Assembly (NCBI RefSeq): GCF_010731775.1
Contig: NZ_AP022590.1
Location: forward strand, 3,906,001-3,970,000
Direction of reading: 5' to 3'
DNA: 64,000 nt
DNA from: Mycobacterium mantenii
GTDB taxonomy: Bacteria; Actinomycetota; Actinomycetes; Mycobacteriales; Mycobacteriaceae
The notes beneath the pieces were generated by a model. The model made no database searches, had not been told where the DNA came from, and saw only the letters and a list, made by a program, of their open reading frames with translations. A program made the translations under genes and the position numbers. Below are positions 10,901-20,227 of this stretch, piece after piece (the stretch's first letter is position 1; the number at the start of each line of letters is the position of its first letter).

Positions 10901-11928
10901 CTGCGCTGCACGACGGTGACACCCGCGCGGCCCAGCGCCAGCGTCGACGCGTTGAGGTCGTAGTCGGGGTCATCGATGACGATCAGCAGGTGACGGAGCG
11001 CATCGGCGGGCTCGCCGGTGAACGCCGGACGGTCGACCAGAGCCGAACCCAGGCTGGCGACCAGGTCGTCGGCGCTGGTCGACATGAACCGCGCCGGCCC
11101 GACCCCGTCGAGCTCACCCGGAATGTCGATGTGCGGCAACCACTTCAGCCAGGACCAGTCCGGGCTCTCCAGATTCGGGGCCACCAGCGCGATCCCGAGC
11201 ACGGTCGGGTCGTGCCAGGTCACCGCCTGAGCGACCCAGGCGCGCAACGCCGCCCGCGCCTCGTCTTCCGCGCCCAGCACGGTGATCCGGGAGACCTTGG
11301 TCAGGTCGATTCCGGTCGGCACGTCGCGCACGGTGCGATGGGTGTCGAGCAGGCTGCGTAACGCGCTGTGCGACACCGGCTCCAGGTCGATTTCGTCCGC
11401 GGTGTCATTGACCCGCAGGGCGGTGGCCAGCGGCACCTGGTGGCGGCCGGCCCGCAGCACCAGGAAATCAGGATCGTGCGGGTCACGCTCCCACTGGCGA
11501 CGCGATCCCGGCACGGTCGCCAGCGCGGACGGCTCCGGGTGGGACCACTGCGCCGCGGCGCGCTGCGCGGTGGCCTGGGTGCGGATGTTGTCCCGGACCA
11601 CCGACAGGTAACGCAGGTAATCGGCGCGCTCGGCGTCGACCTCCTCGGTGCGCATCTTGTTGTCGCCACCGCGATACATGGCGGTGGCGGCGAGCAACAG
11701 CACGAACGGGAAGAACAGGGTCTGCGGGGAGATCAGCCGCATTCCGGTGGCGAACAGGGCGACGATCATGCCGACGATCAGGATCACCAGCACGTAGGGC
11801 ATCGCCCGGCGCAGGAACGACGGCGGAATCACCCGGGGCAGTTCGGGTGGTGCCTCGATGGCGATGGTCCCCTTGCGGGTGACCGGCGGCGCCAGGCGCC
11901 GGCGCGCTTCGAAGATCAGTCGGCTCAT
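7939..11928 (-). CDS. eccC3: ESX-3 FtsK/SpoIIIE-type ATPase EccC3
   Basis: Motor ATPase of ESX-3, as one 1329-residue chain. Two transmembrane helices lie near residues 43-63 and 66-86. Three nucleotide-binding domains follow, with Walker A motifs GMTGSGKS (about 486-493), GGPKSGKS (836-843) and GDSKSGKT (1108-1115). The first domain has a Walker B with catalytic acid (FVVADE, about 601-606). Downstream domains recognise substrate signals in studied homologs. The ATG overlaps the eccB3 stop as ATGA. Confidence 0.97.
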   Translation of the reverse strand: MSRLIFEARRRLAPPVTRKGTIAIEAPPELPRVIPPSFLRRAMPYVLVILIVGMIVALFATGMRLISPQTLFFPFVLLLAATAMYRGGDNKMRTEEVDAERADYLRYLSVVRDNIRTQATAQRAAAQWSHPEPSALATVPGSRRQWERDPHDPDFLVLRAGRHQVPLATALRVNDTADEIDLEPVSHSALRSLLDTHRTVRDVPTGIDLTKVSRITVLGAEDEARAALRAWVAQAVTWHDPTVLGIALVAPNLESPDWSWLKWLPHIDIPGELDGVGPARFMSTSADDLVASLGSALVDRPAFTGEPADALRHLLIVIDDPDYDLNASTLALGRAGVTVVQRSATAPNREQYSDPEKPILRVSGRDGGGRAVAIERWQTGGWQPYIDNADQFDADEAAHLARQLARWDSNPTHTGLRSAATRGATFTTMLGISDASALDVPTLWAPRRREDELRVPIGVTATGEPLMFDLKDEAEGGMGPHGLMIGMTGSGKSQTLMSILLSLLTTHSADRLIVIYADFKGEAGADSFRNFPQVVAVISNMAEKKSLADRFADTLRGEVARRETLLREAGRQVQGSAFNSVVEYEAAIAAGHDLPPIPTLFVVADEFTLMLADHPEYAELFDYVARKGRSFRIHILFASQTLDVGKIKDIDKNTSYRIGLKVASPSVSRQIIGVEDAYHIESGKEHKGLGFLVPAPGATPIKFRSTYVDGIYDPPKKAKSFVAPSIPEPKLFTAGRVEPDQDTVITAAEEDELTGPPRKLIATIGDQLAGYGPRAPQLWLPPLDEPIPLTAMLARAGVPPRQWQWPLGEIDKPFEMRRDPLVFDAASSAGNMVIHGGPKSGKSTALQTFILSAANLHSPREVTFYCLDYGGGKLRALEDLAHVGSVASALEPERIRRTFGELEQLLLSRQRREAFRDKHGAAPDDGFGEVFLVIDNLYAFGRDNTDQFNTRNPLLARVSELVNIGLAYGIHVVITTPSWLEVPLAMRDGLGLRLELKLHDPRDSNVRLVGALRRPAEAVPHDQPGRGLTMAAEHFLFAAPELDQVAALNARYPGLTAPPVRLLPTNLVPESVGSLYRGPEQVVIGQREEDLAPVVVNFAEDPLLMVFGDSKSGKTTLLRHLIRTVREHSTPDQVAFTVLDRRLHLVDEPLFADNEYTANIDRIIPAMLGLANLIESRRPPAGLSPGELAHWRYAGHTHYLIIDDVDQISDSPAMSGPYVGQRPWSPLIGLLSQAADLGLRVIVTARATGSGHALMTNPLLRRFNDLQATTLMLAGNPQDSGKIRGQRFGRLPAGRAILLGDSDAPTYVQLVNPLVGESVIEGAADGFAH

Positions 11929-13547
11929 CGGGGGGCTCCCTCGGCAGATGCCACACGGCCGGGCTTCTGATCGGGCGTCAACCCGTCATGTGCCAGCAGC
12001 GCGTCGGCGCGCGATAACGTCGGACCATTCGCGAACAGCGACAACACCGACCACGGAACGGGGACCGGTGATCCGTTAAGGCCAAGGGCCTCAACTGTTT
12101 TGCCGTGTCCGGCGGCGGAGTGCTCTGACTCGTTGTCGATGCCGTAGCGGACACCGGTGTCAGAGACCCAGAACAACGACCCGGTGCCCGGCGAGTCCGG
12201 GCCGCCGCCGACGGTCTGGGTGAAGTAGCCGGTGCCCGGAGCCAAAGCGACGCGGGTGGCCACTAAACCATTCGTCGCGGCGCCGCCGCCCACCAGATCG
12301 ACGGTGCGGATCGACTCCGCGATCGGCAGCGCCGAACCGGACATCAGGTTCAGCGAGCTGGTCGCGGCCCCGGCCGGCTTGCTCCAGTAGGCGCACGTGA
12401 CGGGGGACTTGCCCGCGTCGACCACGCTGACCTGTTGATCCGGGTACCGCGCGGTGTCCAGCATCCGCGACACCGGCAGCTTGGCCACCGCGTCGGCGCC
12501 CAGCCGGGGCGGTTGGTCCAGCCCATAGGAATTGGTGTTGCGCAGGATCGCGGCGAGCACCGGTGAGATCTGCTGAAGGCCGTCGGGCAGCACCGCGTAG
12601 TAGCGCGGTGCACCCGAGGAACTCTGATCCAGGGCGTAGGAGACCACCACCGCCCCGATCGGTGCCGGCACGCTGAACGGTGCCGGCGCGCCGGCGTTCG
12701 GGATGGCGGGCGCCGTCAGCGCCGGCCCTTCCGGTATCGCGTTGAACAAGCCCAGCGCGATGGGCCGGGGCGCGGGCACCTCGGAGTTGTTCTGCGCCAG
12801 GCCGAGTGCGTTCGTGATCGCGTGGTCGGTCAGGTTGATCTGCGAGCGCCTGCCTTCCCACAACAGCCAGGTGCTGCCGTCCCGCTCGACGAGGATCGCC
12901 TGCTGCGACGGGAGCGTCGCCGCGCGCGCACCGCTGCTGTCCGGCCGGCCCGCGATCACCGTGACCCCGGTGCTGTGGGCGGCGTGCCCGCCCTGGGCCG
13001 GCTCGCTGACGGCGTCGCACACCGTCCAGTTCGCGTCGTGCGAGGGGTTTTGCACCATGCGCTCCGGCGCACCGGGGATGCCGATCAGGTTGCCACGCGG
13101 AAAGCGATCCAGCTCACTGCTTTTCACCATGGTGGGATCGACCGCGTGGCCGGTGATCAGCCGGGCTGACGTCAAGTTGAGCACCGGGTGCAGGTCGTCA
13201 CCGACACGGACATACAGCGCGGCGGTCGAGCGGTCGGCCAGTACGGCGTTGGTGCCCACCGTGCCGCTGGGCCGGATCAGTGAGAACACGAAGCAACCCG
13301 CCAAGCCGGTGACCAGCAGGACCGCGCCCATGGCCACCGCGCGTGACTGCGTGCGCAGCGGGTCGACCAGCATTCTGGTGTCGTGCAAGGCGATACCCGA
13401 GGCGATCCGGCGCATCACGAACCGCCAGCCGGTGACCTGGTGGCGGGTGACGAAACCGCGGCGGTACTCGACCTGGTCGGGGTTGTCGTTGACCGGCGTG
13501 CGGGAGGTGAACGAACGGCGTTCGTCGGACTCGTTGTTGGAGCTCAT
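11925..13547 (-). CDS. eccB3: ESX-3 type VII secretion protein EccB3
   Basis: Single-pass subunit of 540 residues. A cytosolic N terminus (~70 residues with [18 protein letters not shown]) is followed by one transmembrane helix (about 71-92) and a large periplasmic domain with repeated beta segments, typical of EccB. In structures it contacts MycP on the periplasmic side. It overlaps both eccA3 and eccC3 by four bases. Confidence 0.96.
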   Translation of the reverse strand: MSSNNESDERRSFTSRTPVNDNPDQVEYRRGFVTRHQVTGWRFVMRRIASGIALHDTRMLVDPLRTQSRAVAMGAVLLVTGLAGCFVFSLIRPSGTVGTNAVLADRSTAALYVRVGDDLHPVLNLTSARLITGHAVDPTMVKSSELDRFPRGNLIGIPGAPERMVQNPSHDANWTVCDAVSEPAQGGHAAHSTGVTVIAGRPDSSGARAATLPSQQAILVERDGSTWLLWEGRRSQINLTDHAITNALGLAQNNSEVPAPRPIALGLFNAIPEGPALTAPAIPNAGAPAPFSVPAPIGAVVVSYALDQSSSGAPRYYAVLPDGLQQISPVLAAILRNTNSYGLDQPPRLGADAVAKLPVSRMLDTARYPDQQVSVVDAGKSPVTCAYWSKPAGAATSSLNLMSGSALPIAESIRTVDLVGGGAATNGLVATRVALAPGTGYFTQTVGGGPDSPGTGSLFWVSDTGVRYGIDNESEHSAAGHGKTVEALGLNGSPVPVPWSVLSLFANGPTLSRADALLAHDGLTPDQKPGRVASAEGAPR

Positions 13548-15397
13548 GCCGGCACCGACAGGCCAAGGCCGCGCAGCAGCGGCTCAACCGAACGTGCGAC
13601 GTCGTCGTCGGTGATCGTCATCAGCTCCTCGTCACTGAATTCGCCGGTTCCGGCGTGTTCCGAATGGTCGAGCCGGAACTCTCGCTCTTCCTCGGAGCGT
13701 TCGACGATGTTTCGGACGAATCGACCGTTACCGGCGATGTCCAGGTTGCGTCGCGAGATTCCGTTGGCATCCGGGGTCGACTCGGTTGCCAACTTCGTGA
13801 ACAGCGCCTCCATGTGTTGCAGCGCAGCCTGTTCGAAGATGCTGTCGCGCTGCTCGGCCATTGTGTTCGCGATCTCGACCAACTCCGACGGCGCGTAGGA
13901 AGGGAAGTCGATGTTGCGGGTGAACCGAGAACGCAAGCCCTCGTTGGTATCCAGGAACTTGTCCAGGTCCGCACGGTATCCGGCGATGATGACCACCAGG
14001 CGGTCGCGGTCGTTCTCCATGCGCGCCAGCAGGGTGTCGATGGCGACCAGGCCGAAGTCGTTCTTGGCGCCCGTGGCAACCAGCGCGTAGGCCTCGTCGA
14101 GGAACAGCACGCCGTCCAGCGCGCTGTCGATGATCGCGTTGGTCTTGGCCTCGGTCTCGCCGATGTGCTGGCCGATGAGGTCGGCGCGGTGGACCTCTCG
14201 AATGTTTTCCCGCTTCAAAAGCCCCAAGCCGCAATAGATTTTGGCGACCACGCGGGCGATCGTGGTCTTACCGGTTCCGGGCGGCCCGGCGAAGACCAGG
14301 TGGTGGGCGCGCTGCGCGACCGCGAGGCCACGCTGCTTACGAACCAGCTCCATGGCGACCGAACTCTTCAGCCGCGACACCTGGTTCTTGACCTCATCGA
14401 GTCCGATGAACTCGGCCAGCTGACGCTCGGCCTCGTGCAGCAGCACCGCCTTGCGTTCGTGTGCGGCAGGGTCGACGAAATCCTCTGCGCTGGGCTCGGT
14501 TTCGACATCCCAGGGATCGGTGCGGGCTTCGATGCGGGCCGCCGTGGTGGTCACGATGCCGAAACTGGTGTCGGTCAGGGCCTGTTCGACTTGTTCGTTC
14601 TCGGGATGAGCGGCATACAGATCCTGCAGCACTTCGCTTGCCGAGTCCTCGTCCACATGCGCGCGCAGCACCAGCGCCTTGGCCAGCGCGCCGTCGACGG
14701 CGGCCACCGCGACGGGACCGTCGGGCTCCTCCAGATACGACAACGAGGGGGCGAACATGCCAAGCCGGGCCAGGGCGGTGCCCAGGGCGATTTTAGCGGC
14801 GTGCGAGAACGCGTCGTCGAGGTCCGCGTCGTTGACGATCGGGGTCAGCAGCTTGACGACGTCCGACCAGCGCTCGGCGCGGTAGTTGATGACGACGGAC
14901 ACCCAACGGGCCTCGCGCCAGTTCGGGCGGCCGGCGGTCAGGCGAGCGACGATCTGGTCGGCGTCAGCAAATCGCCCGGCCGTTGCCAGCGACGCCGCGT
15001 AGGCGAGATGGAAGTCGTCCGGTGCCTCTGCGCGAAACTGTAGATACAGTCCGGTGTCGTAGCGGAAGCCCAACGACCCGGGCGCCAGATCGACCTGGCG
15101 CTGTAGCGTGCCCGCCGTCGCTGCGGTGCGCGACACCGACTCGAGCACCCGCAGCGACACGTCGCCGGCCGCCGCCAGGCCCGTCCACGCGTCGCACTGG
15201 TCGTGGGCGATGCGGGTCAGCGCGGTGAAACCGGAGCGAGCGGCGGTCAGATCGGCGGGACGCTGACGTTGGTAGACGACCACACCCAGAGCGCGGCAGC
15301 AGGTGGCGAACCGGCTGACGACGTCCTCGTCAACCCGCGCGTCCACACGCGAATTAACGGGCTGAGCTGTGAGCATGCCGGTGTCACCGAGTTCCAC
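13544..15397 (-). CDS. eccA3: ESX-3 AAA+ ATPase EccA3
   Basis: Cytosolic CbxX/CfqX-type AAA+ ATPase, 617 residues, thought to act on substrate-chaperone complexes. An N-terminal TPR-like helical domain (1-~300) is followed by the AAA+ domain with Walker A GPPGTGKT (371-378) and Walker B VLFLDE (430-435). The chosen start is GTG at 15397; an in-frame ATG at 15376 (MLTAQPVNS) is an alternative because neither has a strong ribosome site. It is the first gene of the ESX-3 operon, and the metal-responsive boxes lie just upstream. Confidence 0.94.
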   Translation of the reverse strand: MELGDTGMLTAQPVNSRVDARVDEDVVSRFATCCRALGVVVYQRQRPADLTAARSGFTALTRIAHDQCDAWTGLAAAGDVSLRVLESVSRTAATAGTLQRQVDLAPGSLGFRYDTGLYLQFRAEAPDDFHLAYAASLATAGRFADADQIVARLTAGRPNWREARWVSVVINYRAERWSDVVKLLTPIVNDADLDDAFSHAAKIALGTALARLGMFAPSLSYLEEPDGPVAVAAVDGALAKALVLRAHVDEDSASEVLQDLYAAHPENEQVEQALTDTSFGIVTTTAARIEARTDPWDVETEPSAEDFVDPAAHERKAVLLHEAERQLAEFIGLDEVKNQVSRLKSSVAMELVRKQRGLAVAQRAHHLVFAGPPGTGKTTIARVVAKIYCGLGLLKRENIREVHRADLIGQHIGETEAKTNAIIDSALDGVLFLDEAYALVATGAKNDFGLVAIDTLLARMENDRDRLVVIIAGYRADLDKFLDTNEGLRSRFTRNIDFPSYAPSELVEIANTMAEQRDSIFEQAALQHMEALFTKLATESTPDANGISRRNLDIAGNGRFVRNIVERSEEEREFRLDHSEHAGTGEFSDEELMTITDDDVARSVEPLLRGLGLSVPA

Positions 15398-15417
15398 GGC
15401 CGCGTCTTTTCATGAAT

Positions 15418-15436
15418 GTAGTCTCCCCTAACCTAA
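15418..15436. promoter_or_regulatory. IdeR-like iron box (proximal) before eccA3
   Basis: GTAGTCTCCCCTAACCTAA matches 13 of 19 positions of the mycobacterial iron box TTAGGTTAGGCTAACCTAA; the right half is perfect. It is 20 bp from the eccA3 start, where bound IdeR would block transcription. IdeR control of ESX-3 is known in M. tuberculosis; binding here is inferred. Confidence 0.65.
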
Positions 15437-15447
15437 CCCGCCTGAAG

Positions 15448-15466
15448 TTAGCATTGCATAAGCTAA
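15448..15466. promoter_or_regulatory. IdeR-like iron box (distal) before eccA3
   Basis: TTAGCATTGCATAAGCTAA is an imperfect inverted repeat matching 13 of 19 iron-box positions, with both outer TTAG/CTAA ends conserved. It is 30 bp from the proximal box centre to centre, so two IdeR dimer pairs could bind side by side. Confidence 0.6.
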
Positions 15467-15607
15467 CTGTCGAGACGTTTGGGCCTGTCCGGCTCACCAC
15501 TGCGCTGACCTTCTTTTACCGCTGTTGAGGACGTTACCGTTAGCTTTTTCCCGTATTTTCGGCATACTCACAGCCGCGCGGCCGGTGCCCTCACAGCAAG
15601 GCACCAC

Positions 15608-15631
15608 ATTAATGAAAATCATTTTCATTAT
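15608..15631. promoter_or_regulatory. Zur-like zinc box before eccA3
   Basis: The 21-bp palindrome at 15610-15630 has core TGAAAATCATTTTCA and is symmetric except for the centre base. It is AT-rich in GC-rich surroundings and about 213 bp upstream of eccA3. It shares the pattern ATGA-WW-ATC-R-TTTTCA with the box at 24044. Zur repression of the ESX-3 operon is documented in M. tuberculosis; here it is inferred. The rest of 15398-15820 shows no gene. Confidence 0.6.
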
Positions 15632-15820
15632 CAACTCGCCCGGTCCGCCCCGCGCCCGCCCGCCACGGTCGAGCGGATCAGGGACGACACCGTCCGCACG
15701 GGCGTGGTCATAGCAACGACTCCTTGACGATCGGGGTGAGCCTGGACGACCGCCACGACGGGTAACCGGTGCAACGATCACGCAGCCAGTAGTCGGCCGC
15801 CGGGCTCGAAAAGTTCCGCG

Positions 15821-17287
15821 CTATTCGCCCTCCCAGCTGCCCGGCAACATCGGCACGGAGGGCCCGTCGCCGAACTGGCCACCCGTCAGCGTGGTCAGCC
15901 CCGCAGCCTCGGGGGTCTGCGCGGGCGCGGTTCCGGCAAAGCCCAGCGACCCCGCGCCCCGATCCGATGCGATCGGCAAGCCGAGGTCGGGTTCCGGCCC
16001 GACGTCCGGTTCCGGATCCATGAACTCGTAGCCGCGGTAGTGGTCTTGCATCGTCGCCCGACGTTGCCGCCGCGCCCGCTGTCTTTCGGACACCGATGCC
16101 GCGGCCGGTGCGGCTGCCGCGGCGGCATCCGGCTCGGGCGCCTTACGCTGCGCGCCGCTGCCCATACCGGAGCCGGTGCCAATGCCGGGCCCACCGACCA
16201 GGTACGGGAAGGCGGCTGCCTCGGCACCGGTGGACGGCGGCGGCGGCGGGGCTGGGGTTGCCGGCGCCGAGGCTGGCGCGGGTGACGGGGCCGACGTCGG
16301 GGTAGAAGACGGTGCCGGCGCCGTGGCCGGGGCAGCGCTAACGGCGACCGGAGCGCCGCTGACGACAGGCACATTGGGTGGCGGAGCCACCGGTGCCGGC
16401 GCGGGGTCGGGAGCTGGGGCTGGCTGGATTCCGGCCATCAGACTTAAACCTGCTATGCCCCCCGCAAATCCACCTGGCACGATCAACGGAAGGGCAGCAA
16501 GCTGCGGGAACGCCTGAAGGGCCTCGCCCAGGTGGGTGAACTCGTCTGCGATGAGTCCGGCGGGCCCGAAAATGTCTTGTACCAAATCCTCTAATGCGTC
16601 AGCTGGGTCCGTGGGAAACTCCGCTAAATCTCTTCCTATAGTCTGGAAAATCTCGAGGAATCGATTTACCCACCAGCTCAGCTGGTACGGGTTACCACCG
16701 TCATTGTCGACGATTCCGTCGTCGTCACTGTCTTGGCCGCTGTCGGTTGCTTGCACGATTTGTGGCGCGGGCCCTGTCTGCGGCGCCGAAGCCACCGCGG
16801 CGGTGGAGACCGCCTGGTAGGTGGTCATCGTGGTGGCCGCCTGGACCCACATCCGCGCGTAGTCGGCTTCGTTGACCGCGATGGGAATCGTGTTGATCCC
16901 GAAAAAATTGGTCGCTACCAATGCCCCGTGGACGACGTGGTTGGCGGCCAGTTCCGGCAGGGTCGGCATCGCGGCCAACGCCGCGGTGTAGGCGGTGGCC
17001 GCGACTTCGTGCTGGGCAGCCATGGCCGCGCTGTTGGCGCTGGCCTGCACCAGCCAGGCCAGGTAGGGCAGATGCGCGGCCACGTATCGCTCGGCACTGG
17101 GCCCCTGCCACGCCCCGGCCTGCGCCGCGGCCAACGTCGCACTCAGTTCGTCGGCGGCCGACGCGTAGGTCTCACTCAAAGAAGTCCAGGATGCGGCCGC
17201 GGCCAAGAGGCCAGCCGGCCCAGGACCGCTGCTCAGCAACGTGGAGTGGACCTCCGGGGCCAATGCCATCCAGATCGGCGCGGTCAT
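15821..17287 (-). CDS. PPE family protein, PPE3-like (PPE-PPW), proximal copy
   Basis: A 488-residue PPE protein starting [18 protein letters not shown] 17287 is chosen over an upstream open frame because the PPE domain begins there. The PPE domain (1-~180) has WQGPSAERY. Residues 186-194 read D-S-D-D-D-G-I-V-D, a calcium-loop-like pattern unusual in PPE proteins. Then come an amphipathic region, a hydrophobic stretch, a Pro/Ala-rich linker and the PPW C terminus (GFAGT and PMLPGSW). It lies 241 bp after the methyltransferase gene and 423 bp before eccA3, the position of PPE3 (Rv0280) and Rv0281 in the ESX-3 neighbourhood. ESX-3 export is inferred. Confidence 0.9.
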   Translation of the reverse strand: MTAPIWMALAPEVHSTLLSSGPGPAGLLAAAASWTSLSETYASAADELSATLAAAQAGAWQGPSAERYVAAHLPYLAWLVQASANSAAMAAQHEVAATAYTAALAAMPTLPELAANHVVHGALVATNFFGINTIPIAVNEADYARMWVQAATTMTTYQAVSTAAVASAPQTGPAPQIVQATDSGQDSDDDGIVDNDGGNPYQLSWWVNRFLEIFQTIGRDLAEFPTDPADALEDLVQDIFGPAGLIADEFTHLGEALQAFPQLAALPLIVPGGFAGGIAGLSLMAGIQPAPAPDPAPAPVAPPPNVPVVSGAPVAVSAAPATAPAPSSTPTSAPSPAPASAPATPAPPPPPSTGAEAAAFPYLVGGPGIGTGSGMGSGAQRKAPEPDAAAAAAPAAASVSERQRARRQRRATMQDHYRGYEFMDPEPDVGPEPDLGLPIASDRGAGSLGFAGTAPAQTPEAAGLTTLTGGQFGDGPSVPMLPGSWEGE

Positions 17288-17298
17288 GCCCGCCCACC

Positions 17299-17318
17299 CG
17301 CCACCAGGGGTGGTGGCG
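17299..17318. other. hairpin in leader of proximal PPE gene
   Basis: CGCCACC and GGTGGCG are 7-bp arms around a 6-base loop, ending 12 bp before the PPE start on the minus strand. It could hide or shape the ribosome site, or be chance in GC-rich DNA. The rest of the 241-bp gap up to 17528 shows no convincing gene or box. Confidence 0.3.
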
Positions 17319-17528
17319 CGACCGGGCGATGAGCAACAACGCGTGGCGCCATGCCAGAGACTCCTCGCCGGGCGATGTCGGCAACCGCCGGGCTGTCGGC
17401 GGCGCAAGGATCAGCCCGTTAGTAGTCGGGCGGCGACCCGAAGAAGTTCCGGCGGGCGCCCAATTCAAGGAGAACTCATCGAAACCGGGCCGCGAACAGC
17501 GATCATGGTCGGCTTCCGGCTCGATGCG

Positions 17529-18443
17529 TCAGGCTCGGACGGCGCTCACCAGGGTGTTGCGCGCGACCATCGGGCCGGCCTCGGTGTCGGGCCCGGGCAC
17601 GGGGCGGCCGACCTCGCGCAGGTAGTCGGCCAACGGAGTGCCGACCGCGGTCCAGCCGTGCTTGCCGAACCATTCGGTGGCGGGTGCGTGCTGCTCGTTA
17701 TAAACCAGCTGGAAGAACACGCGCCCGTCGCCCTGCGCGGTGGCCGCGCGCTCTTCGGCCACGGCGGCGTCGTAGTCCTGGGGCTTCATCGGTGCGCCGT
17801 CCTCGACGGCGACGTGGCTGCCTTGAGCGGCCAGCCCGTCGATACCGGTGAACAGCTGCTCCTGGGCGGTCGCCGGGAGATAGACCAACAGGCCCTCGGC
17901 GATCCATGCCGAAGGCTTCGCGGCATCAAAGCCGCTGGCGCACAAGGCTTGTGGCCAGTCTTCCCGCAGATCGATGGCGATCTCACGGCGCTCGGCGCGG
18001 GGTTGGGCGCCGGCGCCGGTAAGCACCTCGCGCTTGAAGTGGAGCACCTGCGGCTGGTCGAGCTCGAAGATCGTCGTCCCGGCCGGCCAGTCCAAGCGGT
18101 AGGCGCGCGAGTCTAGACCCGCCGCCAAGACGACCACCTGCCGCACCCCCGCGTCCGCCGCGCGGCGGAAATATTCGTCGAAGTATCTGGTGCGGGCGCC
18201 CTGGAAGTTGACGAAATGCTCCCCGAAGTCGGCGCTCTTCAGCTGGTGGTCGGGGTCCTTGCCGTCGAGGACGTCGGCCCACGAACCGCCGACGGCGCGG
18301 CAGAAGACCTCCGCGTATGGATCCACGGCCAGTGGGTCGGGTTTCTGCGCCTCCAATGCCCGCGCCGTTGCCACGAACAACGCGGTCGAACCCACACTTG
18401 TGGTGATATCCCAGGTGTCACCTTCGCTTCGCACCCGACCCAC
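17529..18443 (-). CDS. class I SAM-dependent methyltransferase (TIGR00027/Rv0281 type)
   Basis: 304-residue member of the large mycobacterial family of putative O-methyltransferases related to leucine carboxyl methyltransferases. Family hallmarks are [23 protein letters not shown] at the start, [15 protein letters not shown] (SAM-binding, near residue 110) and [11 protein letters not shown] (near 200). Start is GTG 18443; GTG 18434 is possible. In M. tuberculosis the same family (Rv0281) lies between PPE3 and eccA3, but here it precedes the PPE gene. Its substrate is unknown. It is divergent from the cupin gene across 48 bp. Confidence 0.85.
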   Translation of the reverse strand: MGRVRSEGDTWDITTSVGSTALFVATARALEAQKPDPLAVDPYAEVFCRAVGGSWADVLDGKDPDHQLKSADFGEHFVNFQGARTRYFDEYFRRAADAGVRQVVVLAAGLDSRAYRLDWPAGTTIFELDQPQVLHFKREVLTGAGAQPRAERREIAIDLREDWPQALCASGFDAAKPSAWIAEGLLVYLPATAQEQLFTGIDGLAAQGSHVAVEDGAPMKPQDYDAAVAEERAATAQGDGRVFFQLVYNEQHAPATEWFGKHGWTAVGTPLADYLREVGRPVPGPDTEAGPMVARNTLVSAVRA

Positions 18444-18491
18444 ACTACGCCGCCAAGCTGGGGCGCCTAATCCCTATGGGGCACAACGCTA

Positions 18492-19787
18492 ATGGTGAAC
18501 TTTCCTAAAGCCGCAGGCCCGCGGTGCAGCCATCCGTCATACTGGGATGTCCAAAACGCGGGACTCTCACCAGCCCACCACGACGACGTTTGCCGAGGAG
18601 TAGCCATCGAACCGTCGCTCGCCTGGTTGCTTCAACCCCTTGAGGTAGAGACCTTTCTCAACGAGATTTGGGGGGCAACGCATTACCACGTCAAGCGCGG
18701 CTGCGCGGGCTACTTCGATAGCCTGCTGCGGGCGCCGTCGGCGATTGAGGAATTGTTGGAGCTTTTTCGCCGGGACCCATCGACGGTGCACCTGCTCAAG
18801 GGGGAAGACAGGAGGTCAGGCTCCGACAGCTACCGGCTTGCTGACGGCAGCCTGGACCTTGTCCGCGTGCGCAACGACTTTGCCGATGGCTACACGATCA
18901 TTTTGGGCGGCGTCGAGCGCTACATGCGCGCGGTTGGGTCGTTGGCCCACTCCATCGAGGTCGAGCTGAACTACCCGATACAGGTCAACGCCTACATCAC
19001 CCCGCCCGAAACACAAGGGCTCATTCCCCACTACGACGACCACGACGTGTTTTTCTTGCAGGTCCATGGATCTAAGCTTTGGCATTTGTACGACGGCCCC
19101 TCTGTGCCACCGCGCGAGCTGCAACCCGAGAAGAACAAGGCTGTTGCCATCGACGGCCTCCCGTTGCGAGCCGACTTGCGCCTCGAAGTCGGCGACGTGC
19201 TGTATCTGCCACGCGGCCAAGTTCATGCGGCCGAGACGAATTCAGAGCCATCCGCCCATCTGACCGTCGGATTCCACCCGCCCACCATGCTCACGCTCGC
19301 CATCGCGGCGCTGTCCGCGCAGCGATTCCACGATGATCGTCTGAACGCATATCTGCCGCCGCGACACCTCGATGACGCTGATGTGCAGGCGGACCTTGCC
19401 GACCTCCTACGTGACGCTGTCAAAGCGGTTGAGGACCAGGGCGCCGTCGCGAGAGGTCTCGACGTCTTGGCGGATCGCCTGGTCCGCCGCGGCCGAATCC
19501 CACCAATCGGACCGGCCTCGAACGCCGCCCGAATCGACGGACAGACACTGGTGCGGAAGTACCAACCGCTCTATTCTCGCGTGCGGGCCGTTGACGGCGG
19601 TGTTGCGCTGCGGTTTGCGGGTTTGTCCGTGCGCGCCGGGACGGACCACAAAGCCGCGATGCTGTTCATCGCGAGAAGCGCCGAGCCGTTTCGGGTTTGC
19701 GATCTTCCCGGACTGGGTGCGCAGGAGCAGATCGAGCTGGCCCGGTCGCTTATCGTGAGCGGATTCCTGGTCCGGGTCCAGGACTGA
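18492..19787 (+). CDS. JmjC/cupin-fold Fe(II)/2-oxoglutarate oxygenase (Cupin_4, ROX-like)
   Basis: Up to 431 residues. The cupin/JmjC core has the iron-binding HxD in IPHYDDHDVFFLQVHGSKLW and a later His in RGQVHAAETNSEPSAHLT. FLNEIWGATHYHVKRG near the N terminus is the typical entry of YcfD/RoxA and NO66-like ribosomal oxygenases, which hydroxylate ribosomal proteins. A winged-helix-like C terminus is present. The start is uncertain: ATG 18492 has no clear ribosome site, and the family core begins near 18603. Substrate unknown. It stands alone on the plus strand inside the zinc island. Confidence 0.8.
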   Translation: MVNFPKAAGPRCSHPSYWDVQNAGLSPAHHDDVCRGVAIEPSLAWLLQPLEVETFLNEIWGATHYHVKRGCAGYFDSLLRAPSAIEELLELFRRDPSTVHLLKGEDRRSGSDSYRLADGSLDLVRVRNDFADGYTIILGGVERYMRAVGSLAHSIEVELNYPIQVNAYITPPETQGLIPHYDDHDVFFLQVHGSKLWHLYDGPSVPPRELQPEKNKAVAIDGLPLRADLRLEVGDVLYLPRGQVHAAETNSEPSAHLTVGFHPPTMLTLAIAALSAQRFHDDRLNAYLPPRHLDDADVQADLADLLRDAVKAVEDQGAVARGLDVLADRLVRRGRIPPIGPASNAARIDGQTLVRKYQPLYSRVRAVDGGVALRFAGLSVRAGTDHKAAMLFIARSAEPFRVCDLPGLGAQEQIELARSLIVSGFLVRVQD

Positions 19788-20019
19788 TTCGCCGAATTCG
19801 CGGTCCGCGTCCCCGGCGCCATGCTGGATTCTGCTGCAACGGATCCGGTCGGGTGGGTGTGCATCGATATGCCACCCGGGCTGGAAACGGTATAGCTAAG
19901 CGGCAATTCATTTCGGGCTCGATGTCGACCCTGATGCCGTTGCGCGCATGGCGGAGGAGATGCTTCAGGGCCGCTCAACGCTTTGCCGAGCCGGGCTACT
20001 GCGCTTGCTGTCCACAATA

Positions 20020-20225
20020 GTGGCATTACTATCGGCGTAGCGGCGGGGAAACTTCTCGACCTGTCCCGCGCTGTCGACGATGCGGCGACCCCGCCGGCCC
20101 AGAACGGGTGTGATTCCGAGGTGACCTCGACGACGACCAGGGGGTACGTGTCGACTCCCGACGGCCGAACCGGTGCTCGACCACCAGCGTTCCCGGGCTT
20201 CGCAACCGCGCACCCACGACCGCGT
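20020..20225 (-). pseudogene. rpmE2: remnant of zinc-independent ribosomal protein L31 (rpmE2), frameshifted
   Basis: Pieces of a type B (cysteine-free) L31 are spread over different minus-strand frames. One frame gives DTYPLVVVEVTSESHPFW (about 20099-20152). After a shift near 20088 another frame gives RRIVDSAGQVEKFPRRY (about 20037-20087). Upstream TRS (20217-20225) is in register with a further shift. No intact start or N-terminal IHP motif is seen. It lies downstream of the TIGR03943 gene in the same direction. In many bacteria rpmE2 is Zur-repressed and replaces zinc-binding L31 during zinc limitation, so a decayed copy fits the zinc island. The 19788-20019 stretch shows no intact gene. 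Confidence 0.75.
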
Positions 20226-20227
20226 CG

